Shown one piece after another: positions 35,723 through 42,932 of a stretch of 64,000 bases of DNA (the first letter of the stretch is position 1; every line of letters starts with the position of its first letter). The position numbers and the translations under genes were made by a program. The DNA lies in assembly GCA_964437335.1 (NCBI GenBank), contig CAYTGL010000001.1:124001-188000 (forward strand), given 5' to 3'. The DNA is from JAITWN01 sp964437335. GTDB lineage: Bacteria > Pseudomonadota > Gammaproteobacteria > SZUA-140. A model generated the notes under the pieces. That model made no database searches. It saw nothing but the letters and a program-made list of their open reading frames with translations, and was not told where the DNA came from.

Positions 35723-37162
35723 TTAGTTTGCTGAGCGAATGCCAGTGAAAAACACGGGCGGGGAATAAGTCAGGGCATAGCGACAGGCGTCGGCCGCATG
35801 ATCGATGGCGCCGGTGTCCACGTCCTCGACGCGGCGTGGATCGCGCGGCAGCGACGGGACGGTCTGCCAGAAATAACGGCAGTGACGGGAAATATAGAGC
35901 CCGGGAACATCAGGCTTGCCGGCATCAGCAAGCAACCGGCGCATCTTCTCCCAGCCGGCGGAGCGGGAACCCTTGTTTGCGCGCTTAAACCTGACGCCAG
36001 CACGGAGAAACTCATCCGCGATGCTCCCGGACTGCGAGCCGGTCTTGTTAAAGATCGCGTCATCCGCGACACCTTCAGGTCGGATGCCCCAGCGCGCACA
36101 CATGTCCACGATGTAGGCCGCCAGCTCAGGCACGGTCAAGCCGAGACCACGGCTCGGGTCATCAGGCAAGGCGCTCGCGAACTCATCGATCAAGATGATC
36201 GAGCCTCGCGGATAGAATCGGCCATCCGGACCATTGGCGCCCGGTGACTCGCCGACCAAGTAGGTGACGGACGGTGCTGACACGCCGAAGTCGTGAGCAA
36301 GATAAACTCGCCACGGGTCACGTGATATCACATCGCCGTGCGTCAGGAACTCAGTTGAGCGGAGGACGCCGCGCGTTTTCGGGATCTCGGTCCAAGGCTC
36401 GATCATGTTACGGTGCTCGTCCATGACGGACGCGAAGAACGCACCACGGATCACCGTCCAGTCACCATCGAGCCAGGCCTTTGCGAGATCCGGATCGACT
36501 GCGCAGGATGCCTTGAGGTTCGCCGCGTACTTCTCGCGATCGATGAAAGGATTATCCCTGTAGGTCGATGCGATCGTGACGAACTGCGCGGCGGTCGCCT
36601 TATCCACGTAGGGTTCCCATGACGCCCACAGCGCGTGCCGCTGCGCTACCCAGTGATGTCCCGCGCCACCGGGATTGGCGAGCACCACGAAGCGCACAGG
36701 CACACCCTCAGGGGCGCGGAGAGACGACCGCAAGCGGTCCACCAGGTGAGGCGTCGGCCACTGGCCCGCCTCGTCGACGGCGATCATGCTGAAAGACCGG
36801 CCCTGGTACTTGAGGAAGTCTTTCTCGGCCTCCAACTGATCGAGGTGCACCATGCCGCCATTCGGTAATGTGAAACGATGCTTCTGGCCGTCGAACTTCG
36901 CCGCGCCTCGGTAGACCTCGTAGAAGAACGCCATCAGCTCGGCCTCGATATCCATGAGGCCAGGAAAGGATCGGCGCACCACGAGGCACCTGGCGCGATC
37001 TCCATGCTGCTCGCAATGACGTAGGAACAGCGCCGCAAGCAAGCGAGTCTTGCCGCCGCCGCGACCGCCTGTCATCGCGAGGTCGAACGTCTCCGGCACG
37101 GCCATGGCGCGGGCCTGCCAGGGCGCGAGGCTGTCGGCCTTAGGCTGCGCTATCGCTGCCAC
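35723..37162 (-). CDS. Phage terminase large subunit
   Basis: 479 residues, GTG start overlapping terS by 23 bases. The ATPase has Walker A TGGRGGGKTRLL (from residue 31) and Walker B FSMIAVDEAGQ. The RNase H-like nuclease domain shows candidate catalytic acids in YLAHDFGVSAPS, IILIDEFAS and the C-terminal IDHAADACRYAL. Both domains appear complete, so the motor may be functional. The subunit cuts and translocates DNA into procapsids. The element encodes no portal or capsid, so it would need those from another phage. Confidence 0.92.
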   Translation of the reverse strand: MAAIAQPKADSLAPWQARAMAVPETFDLAMTGGRGGGKTRLLAALFLRHCEQHGDRARCLVVRRSFPGLMDIEAELMAFFYEVYRGAAKFDGQKHRFTLPNGGMVHLDQLEAEKDFLKYQGRSFSMIAVDEAGQWPTPHLVDRLRSSLRAPEGVPVRFVVLANPGGAGHHWVAQRHALWASWEPYVDKATAAQFVTIASTYRDNPFIDREKYAANLKASCAVDPDLAKAWLDGDWTVIRGAFFASVMDEHRNMIEPWTEIPKTRGVLRSTEFLTHGDVISRDPWRVYLAHDFGVSAPSVTYLVGESPGANGPDGRFYPRGSIILIDEFASALPDDPSRGLGLTVPELAAYIVDMCARWGIRPEGVADDAIFNKTGSQSGSIADEFLRAGVRFKRANKGSRSAGWEKMRRLLADAGKPDVPGLYISRHCRYFWQTVPSLPRDPRRVEDVDTGAIDHAADACRYALTYSPPVFFTGIRSAN

Positions 37163-37553
37163 TCGGCAATGCCTCTCGGGTCTGATCGATGACGCGGCGG
37201 TACTGGTCAGGTGTCATCGCTGCCGGTAGCTGGAACGTGATATTAACGCCTGGACTCTTGTCCTTCGATTCCGTGCTCATGCCGTGACGTGACCGTAGCA
37301 GGAACTCCGATGCACGAACATCGCCGGCCATGGCACGTTCATACAATGCGGCCAGCATGCGGTCACACTCGACGGCGAGCGCATCGTTCCAGGCTTCGCG
37401 GGCCGTGGCGTTATGCTTCAAGACCGCTCGGAACTCGCCGACGCTCATGTTCAAACACTCGGCCGCAACGCGCTCTTGAAGCGGGCCTTTGCTTGCGAGG
37501 TCGAGGAATACATCGCGGTATCCCGTCGGCATTCTTACGCGTGGTCGCGCCAT
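37140..37553 (-). CDS. Phage terminase small subunit (probable)
   Basis: 137 residues, helical. An N-terminal helix-turn-helix-like part (LQERVAAECLNMSVGEFRAVL) is followed by an oligomerisation-type helical region and the polar tail typical of TerS. The position directly upstream of and overlapping terL supports the call more than sequence does. ATG 37553 has AGAGGTGAATT upstream. An AAGTGGTACA motif lies 13 bases before the start. TerS normally selects the packaging site. Confidence 0.75.
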   Translation of the reverse strand: MARPRVRMPTGYRDVFLDLASKGPLQERVAAECLNMSVGEFRAVLKHNATAREAWNDALAVECDRMLAALYERAMAGDVRASEFLLRSRHGMSTESKDKSPGVNITFQLPAAMTPDQYRRVIDQTREALPSGSDSAA

Positions 37554-37906
37554 AATTCACCTCTCAAGTGGTACATAACTGGAACAATCAATGTAAATAT
37601 ATCCTGAAACATCATAGAAAAACTATACTATACAATATTGTAAATGAATAATATCGCCACTACAAAAAATGATAATAAATCACTTTCCAAATCTCACGGA
37701 TAGGTTTCCAGATGTTGCCGGCGGGTTGTTTACAGGGGTTTCTGGCGTCTATGACTTTGTGTGCCTCAGCCGTCAACATCGTTTCCCGCTTGTCCGGTTT
37801 GCTGTCCGGTTTACGTCCGGAATGCGTCCGTTTTCCTGTCCGGTCCGTGTCCGTCCGGTCCGGTTTGTTTAAGAAACCGGACAACCGGACATTCCGGACA
37901 GGACGG
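37554..37906. other. Intergenic region between rep and terS, AT-rich on the terS side
   Basis: 353 bases. The terS-proximal part (37600-37690) is strongly AT-rich, and the rep-proximal part is the GTCCGG repeat field. An AAGTGGTACA motif lies at 37566-37575. An AT-rich stretch next to iteron-like repeats beside a rep gene is the usual anatomy of a replication origin. A TTG-started open frame of 87 codons crosses it (37660-37923, minus) but looks like a by-product of the repeats. Confidence 0.6.
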
Positions 37907-37916
37907 TCAGCCGGAC
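37792..37916. repeat. Iteron-like GTCCGG repeat field, candidate replication origin
   Basis: Six to seven direct GTCCGG copies (starting 37792, 37804, 37815, 37838, 37853, 37858, with GTCCG variants at 37826, 37843 and 37849) are followed by four inverted CCGGAC copies (37877, 37885, 37894, 37911). GTCCGGTTT (37858-37866) and AAACCGGAC (37874-37882) form a perfect 9-bp stem around a 7-base loop. The field overlaps the 3' end of rep by 10 bases. Confidence 0.65.
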
Positions 37917-39001
37917 CATGCAAACCCGTTCACTATGCGGACGGCTCCCTGCTCGACGAGTGAATCCCGGACCTCGTTCCAGCGTTGTCGCGGCATACCG
38001 GCGCTGAGGCATTCGATGCGCCAGTCATCGACCGTGACCCTGGCGGTGGCCGGATCCTTACCGTTGGCGACAACGTTGTCGCGGTGCCGTTTCTCGATGT
38101 TCGAGAGCTGCTCGATAGCGACGGTTTGCCACTTACCACGCCCGGATTTACCCTTGCGCGGCGGCGGCTCGTAGCTCGTCGAGTCGAGCACGGCGGAAGT
38201 CACCGGGGCGCCATCCTCATCAAAGATTCCGATCTCGACAGGCCGCAGGCGGAACGCCATCGGCTCCGGGTACGAGCCGTCCTTCATTTTCGTGGTCTCT
38301 AGCCGGATGATGCCGTCCTCATCCTTGTCGAGCCGGTATTCCGCGTCGAGCGCGCCCTTAAGTGCCATACTGCCGCGTGCACGGCTCTTGTCGGCGTGGC
38401 CGGTGTGGTGGACGATCAGGACGGTCGAGTGGAAAGAATCGCGCAGATGGTCCGCGGCCGCGATGAACGCGGTCATATCCTGTGTTGAGTTTTCATCCCC
38501 GGCTCCGAAGTTTCTGGCGAGGGTGTCGATGACGATCAGGCCGGGAACGGTGTCAGTCTTCCTGATGGCGTCGCGGACCGCTGCGAGTTCGTCGATGTCG
38601 GTCAGGGACGCCGCGCGTTTGCTCAGGAACAAGGGGATCCCGGCAAGACTGACGTCGTGGCGTATGCTCCACGCCCTGAGCCGCCGCGCCAGCCCGTTAA
38701 AGCCCTCGCCGGCCACGTAGACGACCGGCATTGTCCGGACCTTGTGGCCGTACCAGTCTGTCCCGGTGGCAATGCAGCAGGACCAGCTGAGTGCCAGAAA
38801 GGTTTTCGCTACGCTGGGGTCGGAATACACCAGCCCCAGCGAATCGCGCTCGAGGTAATTCCTGACCAGGTATTCCGGCGCGCGCGGCTCGATACTGTCG
38901 GCGCGCAAGAGGTCAAATCTCGATGCGGCGCCATCGATGCGTCCGGCCAGCTCGGCGGCACGCTCGATCTCGGCGGCCCGGTCGTCAATTCTGGCTATCA
39001 T
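37907..39001 (-). CDS. RepA-like AAA_25 ATPase/helicase with altered Walker A
   Basis: 364 residues. It resembles hexameric RecA/DnaB-fold replication helicases (RSF1010 RepA, AAA_25). Walker A lies at residues 56-68, GLVYSDPSVAKTF, where the glycine before the invariant lysine is alanine. VVYVAGEG is the usual motif after it, Walker B is GLIVIDTLARNFGAGDEN (154-171), and TVLIVHHTGHADK with RARGSMALKGALD is the following family signature. The C-terminal 80 residues look like a winged helix. ATG 39001 has GGGGAGG upstream and overlaps the primase-like gene by 17 bases. Confidence 0.83.
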   Translation of the reverse strand: MIARIDDRAAEIERAAELAGRIDGAASRFDLLRADSIEPRAPEYLVRNYLERDSLGLVYSDPSVAKTFLALSWSCCIATGTDWYGHKVRTMPVVYVAGEGFNGLARRLRAWSIRHDVSLAGIPLFLSKRAASLTDIDELAAVRDAIRKTDTVPGLIVIDTLARNFGAGDENSTQDMTAFIAAADHLRDSFHSTVLIVHHTGHADKSRARGSMALKGALDAEYRLDKDEDGIIRLETTKMKDGSYPEPMAFRLRPVEIGIFDEDGAPVTSAVLDSTSYEPPPRKGKSGRGKWQTVAIEQLSNIEKRHRDNVVANGKDPATARVTVDDWRIECLSAGMPRQRWNEVRDSLVEQGAVRIVNGFAWSG

Positions 39002-39401
39002 CGCGTGCCTCCCCGATGCGCCGGGCGGCGGTATGCAGGCGCTCGCGTACCTCCTCGGTCAGCGGTTCGCCGCGCGCCAGGTCGGAGGCGATGACGCACA
39101 CAGTCAGCGCCTCGCCGTCGATCAGCGCCAGGCGGTCAGCAGCAGGAACGCGATGACGTGTCGGCGGCCGATGATAGTCGCCGCGCGGCGGGAATAAATC
39201 CCGCAGTTCCATGCCGACGGCCGCGACGATGCCGGCGGCGCCGCAGCCGGCGAAGCACTTCAGCAGGATGGTGCCGTCGTCGGTCTCGCGGATCGAGAGC
39301 GACGGCGTGCGGTCCTCATGGCTCGGGCATCGGGCGATCCAGCGGTCCGCGCCGGTCTGGCGCACCCGTTCCAGCCGGTCGAGCAAGATCGCGGCGGTCA
39401 T
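38985..39401 (-). CDS. CHC2-type zinc-finger primase-like protein
   Basis: 138 residues. A CHC2 zinc site is formed by Cys25, His28, Cys49 and Cys53 in RCPSHEDRTPSLSI and LLKCFAGC. That is the N-terminal DNA-binding module of DnaG and of phage/plasmid primases. No TOPRIM polymerase domain follows, so this is a stand-alone zinc module that probably works with the downstream ATPase. Its ATG overlaps the preceding gene's stop (39398-39401). Confidence 0.82.
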   Translation of the reverse strand: MTAAILLDRLERVRQTGADRWIARCPSHEDRTPSLSIRETDDGTILLKCFAGCGAAGIVAAVGMELRDLFPPRGDYHRPPTRHRVPAADRLALIDGEALTVCVIASDLARGEPLTEEVRERLHTAARRIGEARDDSQN

Positions 39402-39622
39402 CGGCCCGCCCGCATATAGTTCGAGATGGCCCGCGCCAGGCGGCTGCCGTAGAAACAAGGCGGGCAAAGGATGTGCGACGGATGCAGCGGCCGAAAGTGG
39501 CTTCCGCAACCCACACAGTGGCGCAGCGGGTGGTGAAAGGGTATGATCGTCGTGGTCAGTGTTTTGCGCGAAGTTCTCGCCGGCCCGCCACAGGCCGGCG
39601 TTCGCATTTTTGGGGGCCTCAT
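39398..39622 (-). CDS. Small zinc-ribbon-like protein
   Basis: 74 residues. CVGCGSHF and LCPPC give a C-x2-C...C-x2-C arrangement consistent with a zinc ribbon, followed by a helical tail. It is joined by ATGA overlaps on both sides (39398-39401 and 39619-39622), which supports translation. Family and function unknown; a DNA- or primase-associated role is plausible from context. Confidence 0.65.
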   Translation of the reverse strand: MRPPKMRTPACGGPARTSRKTLTTTIIPFHHPLRHCVGCGSHFRPLHPSHILCPPCFYGSRLARAISNYMRAGR

Positions 39623-39816
39623 CGTTTCCCGCCCTGCACAACCTCGGTAATGCCCGCCTTGTGCGCACGGTCGTAAAGCCGCAACGCCTCGGCGCGCGCG
39701 TGCAGTTCGTCGCCGACCTCGCGTAACTGCGTGGGTGTCAGGCCCATGTCGGCGGCTACCTTGGGCACGGGCTCGCCGGCGGCGATGCGGTCAGCAGCGT
39801 CTATGATGGCGGTCAT
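39619..39816 (-). CDS. Small helical protein, part of the alpA-rep operon
   Basis: 65 residues from ATG 39816 (AAGGGGGC upstream), overlapping the alpA stop by ATGA. The sequence IAAGEPVPKVAADMGLTPTQLREVGDEL looks like a helix-turn-helix or a small helical bundle, comparable to short phage regulators. No confident family. Confidence 0.6.
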   Translation of the reverse strand: MTAIIDAADRIAAGEPVPKVAADMGLTPTQLREVGDELHARAEALRLYDRAHKAGITEVVQGGKR

Positions 39817-40013
39817 ACAGCCCCCTTCGCGCGAGGCATTTCTTGCCGCTGGTCCTCGAGCCAGGCATCGACATCGGCGCGCCGATACCGAATTGCATGG
39901 CCTACGCGGCACGCCGTGGGGCCGCGACGTTCGGCGCGCCACCGGTGTACTGTCCGGAGCCCTACGCGGAGATAATCGGCCAACTCGGCCGGCGTGAGTA
40001 GATCGGATGACAT
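39813..40013 (-). CDS. AlpA-like/excisionase-type DNA-binding protein
   Basis: 66 residues from ATG 40013, with GAGGGT 8 bases upstream. LLTPAELADYLRVGLRTVHRWR is a MerR-like winged helix-turn-helix (HTH_17) ending in the typical IRYRRADVDAWLEDQ. AlpA-type proteins act as excisionases or as transcriptional switches of P4-like elements and phage-inducible islands. It heads the tightly coupled alpA-to-rep gene chain. Confidence 0.85.
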   Translation of the reverse strand: MSSDLLTPAELADYLRVGLRTVHRWRAERRGPTACRVGHAIRYRRADVDAWLEDQRQEMPRAKGAV

Positions 40014-40104
40014 GATGCGTACCCTCTGATGCTGTGACGACATCAGTAGGCCACGCGTGGCAATACGGGTCACATTAGGTCGTGCAACACAAAGTGCGTT
40101 TGTG

Positions 40105-40578
40105 CTACACGGTCGGCCAAATATCGTAGCGGTGGCGCAGCTCGCGCAGCATGTTCTCTATCGTTTCGGTGCTGACGCTGTGCCTGTTGGCAGTGCTGTT
40201 GATAAGTTTGCGCTGCTCTTGTTCGGCCAATCGGATGATGTCCAACGGCTCTACCGCCTTTTCGTCAGCGATGGATTGAGCATCAGACTTGAGCACGTCG
40301 AGCAAGGCGAGGATCGTTTCGACAGCCCCGGCAACCTTCATGTATTCGCCGGCGGGAATCTTCATCTTGCTGGCGGCTTTCATGTTGGGCCGCCGTTTGT
40401 CCATCACAATCTCGGAAAGAGCGGGGCGGAATTCCGCTGGGATCGGCTCGCTCGACGCAATGCGATCGGCCAGCGGCTTGCGGTCGCCGTAGTCATACGC
40501 GAACAAGGCGACGACCCAGGGCCATGCCTTGCGAAACCCGGGCTTCTCGAATTGGACCAGCCTCTCCAAGGAGTCCAT
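40105..40578 (-). CDS. Hypothetical protein downstream of the integrase
   Basis: 157 residues from ATG 40578, which overlaps the integrase stop (TGATG); an in-frame GTG lies directly before. The N-terminal part GDRKPLADRIASSEPIPAEFRPALSEIV is a motif often seen in hypothetical proteins of phages and integrative elements; the C-terminal half is helical. No known function. It ends 91 bases before alpA. Confidence 0.7.
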   Translation of the reverse strand: MDSLERLVQFEKPGFRKAWPWVVALFAYDYGDRKPLADRIASSEPIPAEFRPALSEIVMDKRRPNMKAASKMKIPAGEYMKVAGAVETILALLDVLKSDAQSIADEKAVEPLDIIRLAEQEQRKLINSTANRHSVSTETIENMLRELRHRYDIWPTV

Positions 40579-41825
40579 CACGCCGCCCCTATGCGAACAA
40601 CTTTTTCATCCTGCTTTCCCTGAACGATCCGCTTCAGGTGTCGTTCCCATGCCTTCAGCGCGAGCCGCTTTTCCTTGTCGTACTGATGCTGATCGTAGAC
40701 CGCGATCAGGCCCTTTTTGCCGTGACCGATGACGCGCTCTGCGATGACCTCAGCGACACCGCAAGCGGCCAGTCCGGTACGGCAGGTGCGGCGCAAGTCG
40801 TGCGGCGCCCAGCGGGGTGACTTATTGCCGAGCGCATCGGCGTAGCGTTCCACGGCTTTGCAGAGCGCCGGTCCAGTGATAGGTGCGCCGGGCCGGGCCT
40901 CGAACACATAGCCGGCGGCCTTGCCTTTGCGCCGCTTGCTCAGGCGGGCCGCTTCATCCTTCGCCGTTTCCAATATCTTCAACGCGGAATCGGTCAGCGG
41001 GACGCTGTGCGGAGTGTCGGTCTTGCGTCTCGCGGCGGGGATCATCCATGTGTCGCCCTGGATTTCCTCCCAGCGCATCCCGGCGACTTCGCCCGGACGC
41101 TGTCCGGTTATCAATATCATCTTGAGTGCGAACGCGGTCATCCTGTGCAGGCCGCTTTCCTCGGCCCGGGTCCACAGCGCGCGGATTTCCTCGTCATCCA
41201 GCACGCGCTGCCGGGCCTTCGGCGCCATGCGCTTGTCGATCTTCATGGGCTTTAGCGTCGCGGCGGGGTTGGCCTCGATGATCTCGCGGTCCTCGGCCCA
41301 CGCGAACAGCAGCTTCGTATAGCCGAGCAACAGCGCGGCCTGTCTCGGGTGATCCCTGGCGCAGTCCTCGACCATCGCGATCACGTCGCGGCGTCGGATG
41401 TCGCGCAGCTTTCGCTTGCCCATGGCCGGGACCAGATAGCGATCGAGGCAGGCGCGGATCGCCTTGCCGCTCTTGAGTCCGGCCAGGTGCGCCTTGTGGA
41501 AACGGTCGAGCACTTCGGAAACGGTCGGGACCGTTCGCGCGATGCGTCGATCCTCAAGAATGTCCGATCCGTTGTTGACCTGCCGGCGGTATTCATCGGC
41601 CTGCTTTCGGGCAGCGGCCAGGCTCCAGGTCGGATACTCGCCGATGGTCATCCTTCGATCTTTGCCGTTCGTGCCTCGATAGCGAAGGATGAAGGAGCGC
41701 GTGCCGCCGGCGGTGATTCGCAAACCGAAGCCGCGCGGCGCGTCCTTGTGATCGTCGTATAGGAGAATCTGGCCCGCGGGCGGGGCAGGGGCGTCCTTCA
41801 CGATTCGGTCGGTCAGTGTCGGCAT
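40578..41825 (-). CDS. int: P4-type tyrosine integrase
   Basis: 415 residues from ATG 41825 (GAGGA 7 bases upstream). An N-terminal DUF4102 arm-binding domain (1-90), a SAM-like core-binding domain (about 100-195) and a catalytic domain follow. Catalytic residues visible are Arg243 (TGQRPGEV), His342 and Arg345 (HDLRRT), His368 (GHG) and Tyr377 (AVYDQH). P4-type integrases insert elements into the 3' ends of tRNA genes, in agreement with the tRNA-Asn repeats. The gene reads inward from attR. It should catalyse insertion and, with AlpA, excision. Confidence 0.96.
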   Translation of the reverse strand: MPTLTDRIVKDAPAPPAGQILLYDDHKDAPRGFGLRITAGGTRSFILRYRGTNGKDRRMTIGEYPTWSLAAARKQADEYRRQVNNGSDILEDRRIARTVPTVSEVLDRFHKAHLAGLKSGKAIRACLDRYLVPAMGKRKLRDIRRRDVIAMVEDCARDHPRQAALLLGYTKLLFAWAEDREIIEANPAATLKPMKIDKRMAPKARQRVLDDEEIRALWTRAEESGLHRMTAFALKMILITGQRPGEVAGMRWEEIQGDTWMIPAARRKTDTPHSVPLTDSALKILETAKDEAARLSKRRKGKAAGYVFEARPGAPITGPALCKAVERYADALGNKSPRWAPHDLRRTCRTGLAACGVAEVIAERVIGHGKKGLIAVYDQHQYDKEKRLALKAWERHLKRIVQGKQDEKVVRIGAA

Positions 41826-41851
41826 GATCATTTCCTCACTTGGTCGCAGAC

Positions 41852-41881
41852 AGTGGTACATGTACCAGCTATGTACCACTA
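41852..41881. repeat. Paired GTGGTACA / TGTACCAC motifs upstream of int
   Basis: AGTGGTACA (41852-41860), TGTACCA (41861-41867) and ATGTACCACTA (41871-41881) form a dense palindromic cluster 27 bases before the integrase start. The motif is the same as in the tandem repeats near attL. Fits integrase or AlpA binding. Confidence 0.6.
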
Positions 41882-41975
41882 TAGGACTGTATTTAGTGGC
41901 AGTCAATGTCATTTTCTGGCATTGGCTATTATGATATAACAAACTGAACTATAATGATTAAATTAGAAAAACCTC

Positions 41976-41995
41976 AAGTGGTACATGGTGGTACA
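41976..41995 (-). repeat. Two tandem GTGGTACA motifs near attR
   Basis: AAGTGGTACA and TGGTGGTACA lie back to back, 19 bases inside attR, in inverted orientation to the pair near attL. Symmetric placement at both ends suggests integrase arm-type sites. Confidence 0.6.
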
Positions 41996-42013
41996 AGAAC
42001 GGCCTGGGAACTT

Positions 42014-42059
42014 CTGTTAATCATCTGGTCGCTGGTTCGAGTCCGGCCCGGGGAGCCAA
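42014..42059 (+). repeat. attR: second copy of the 46-bp tRNA-Asn 3' half
   Basis: Identical to 33245-33290. It holds the anticodon loop to CCA but no 5' half, so it is not a functional tRNA. Confidence 0.95.
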
Positions 42060-42645
42060 CTCCGTCTCGTAGCCGTATTTTTCGAACCACCATCGGTAGA
42101 CTCATAACGAAGGCGATTCAGTTTGTCGACGATCCGTTTGGGTTCCGGAGGTGCGTACGACGGGCGGTGCGGCAACAGGTTTCCATGCCTGATGGTCTCC
42201 GCGATTCCGGCTATGATGCGTTCACCGTCCCGCAGCATGATTTCGTATTGCATTGTGAAGTCGGCCCTCTGCATCCACAACTCATGCAGTTGAACATAAC
42301 CATCGGCCCAGGACATATCTGGAGTGCCGCCAAATTTTCGCTGCTGGCTGGCTATCGCGCTCCGGATATCGCGTTGATTACTGGAGAAAGTAGTTATTTA
42401 TTAAAAATTAATAACTTATATTAATTTTGGTAAGCAGATGGAAGCAGTCCGGAAGGAAGCCGCGAGCGATGATCGAGTTCATCATGTCCGGGTCGGCAAC
42501 CGGCGATTAAAGTCCGCGTCGCGCCGGTCGACAATACCCGCGTTGGCTGCTCGGATTAACCAATAACAAACAACAACGATGTAAACCAACTGTCAGAATC
42601 GCCGTCTATACTCAGGCGCGTGATGACAGGAAAAGGGCAGGTCAG
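42060..42645. other. Intergenic DNA right of the integrated element
   Basis: 586 bases of the original flank of tRNA-Asn, with an AT-rich patch at 42390-42430. A minus-strand frame (42316-42017) encodes a plausible N-terminal part but ends inside attR, giving the tail GPDSNQRPDD that antisense tRNA sequence produces. It is at best a gene fragment interrupted by integration. Nothing else recognised. Confidence 0.5.
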
Positions 42646-42855
42646 ATGGAATTGAATCATTTAAGGGCGCGGGCTAGCACACTCGGTCTGGATCCATATC
42701 TCGTACTGGCATCGAAAAAGGTGCTGATCCAGGCAATCCAGGAGGCCGAGGGTCACCAGCCATGCTTTCTCGATGACGACAGGTTCGCCTGCCGGGAACA
42801 GGGCTGCGAATGGCGCCGGGATTGTCTCAAGCTCACCGCCGCCTGGCGGCGCTGA
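42646..42855 (+). CDS. Small conserved Cys-containing protein
   Basis: 69 residues. A short helical N-terminal part (LRARASTLGLDPYLVLASKKVLIQAIQ, SAP-like) precedes EGHQPCFLDDDRFACREQGCEWRRDCLKL with four cysteines. The pattern is that of small hypothetical proteins common in gammaproteobacteria. ATG 42646 has AGGTCAG upstream. Function unknown; the cysteines could bind a metal. Confidence 0.65.
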   Translation: MELNHLRARASTLGLDPYLVLASKKVLIQAIQEAEGHQPCFLDDDRFACREQGCEWRRDCLKLTAAWRR

Positions 42856-42932
42856 GCCGGAGTTTGTCCAGGCTGAGTCAGCGCTGATCCGGTGCTGAAT
42901 CGGCGCTGGACTGGAATCGGGGCAGGGGCGTA

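Larger units (their letters stand above)
33245..42059. mobile_element. Satellite-like integrative element in tRNA-Asn
   Basis: Exact 46-bp direct repeats (33245-33290 and 42014-42059) bound about 8.77 kb. Inside are a P4-type integrase, AlpA-like regulator, CHC2 zinc-finger protein, RepA-like ATPase, an iteron-like field, small and large terminase subunits and a toxin-antitoxin module. There are no portal, capsid, tail or lysis genes. Most genes on the leftward strand overlap by ATGA or by 17-23 bases, and none shows a frameshift, so the element looks streamlined and intact rather than decayed. The int-alpA-pri-rep-terminase order recalls phage-inducible islands of Gram-negative bacteria, but I cannot match it to a described one. 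Confidence 0.85.

Noticed and set aside
37660..37923. 87-codon minus-strand frame across the GTCCGG repeats
   Set aside because: TTG start without ribosome site; the repeated Pro-Asp-Arg-Thr composition is what the repeats would encode by chance. Repeat function seems the better explanation.
33291..42059. Interpretation of the element as an ordinary decayed prophage
   Set aside because: Not excluded, but no broken genes or remnants of portal, capsid, tail or lysis genes are visible and the gene overlaps are tight. A streamlined satellite is favoured.
42017..42316. 99-codon minus-strand frame ending in GPDSNQRPDD
   Set aside because: The last residues come from antisense tRNA-Asn sequence of attR. 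At most a fragment of a gene disrupted by integration.
41954..42424. Plus-strand frame of 156 codons crossing attR
   Set aside because: It runs through the tRNA repeat and AT-rich flank, has no family signal and no ribosome site.
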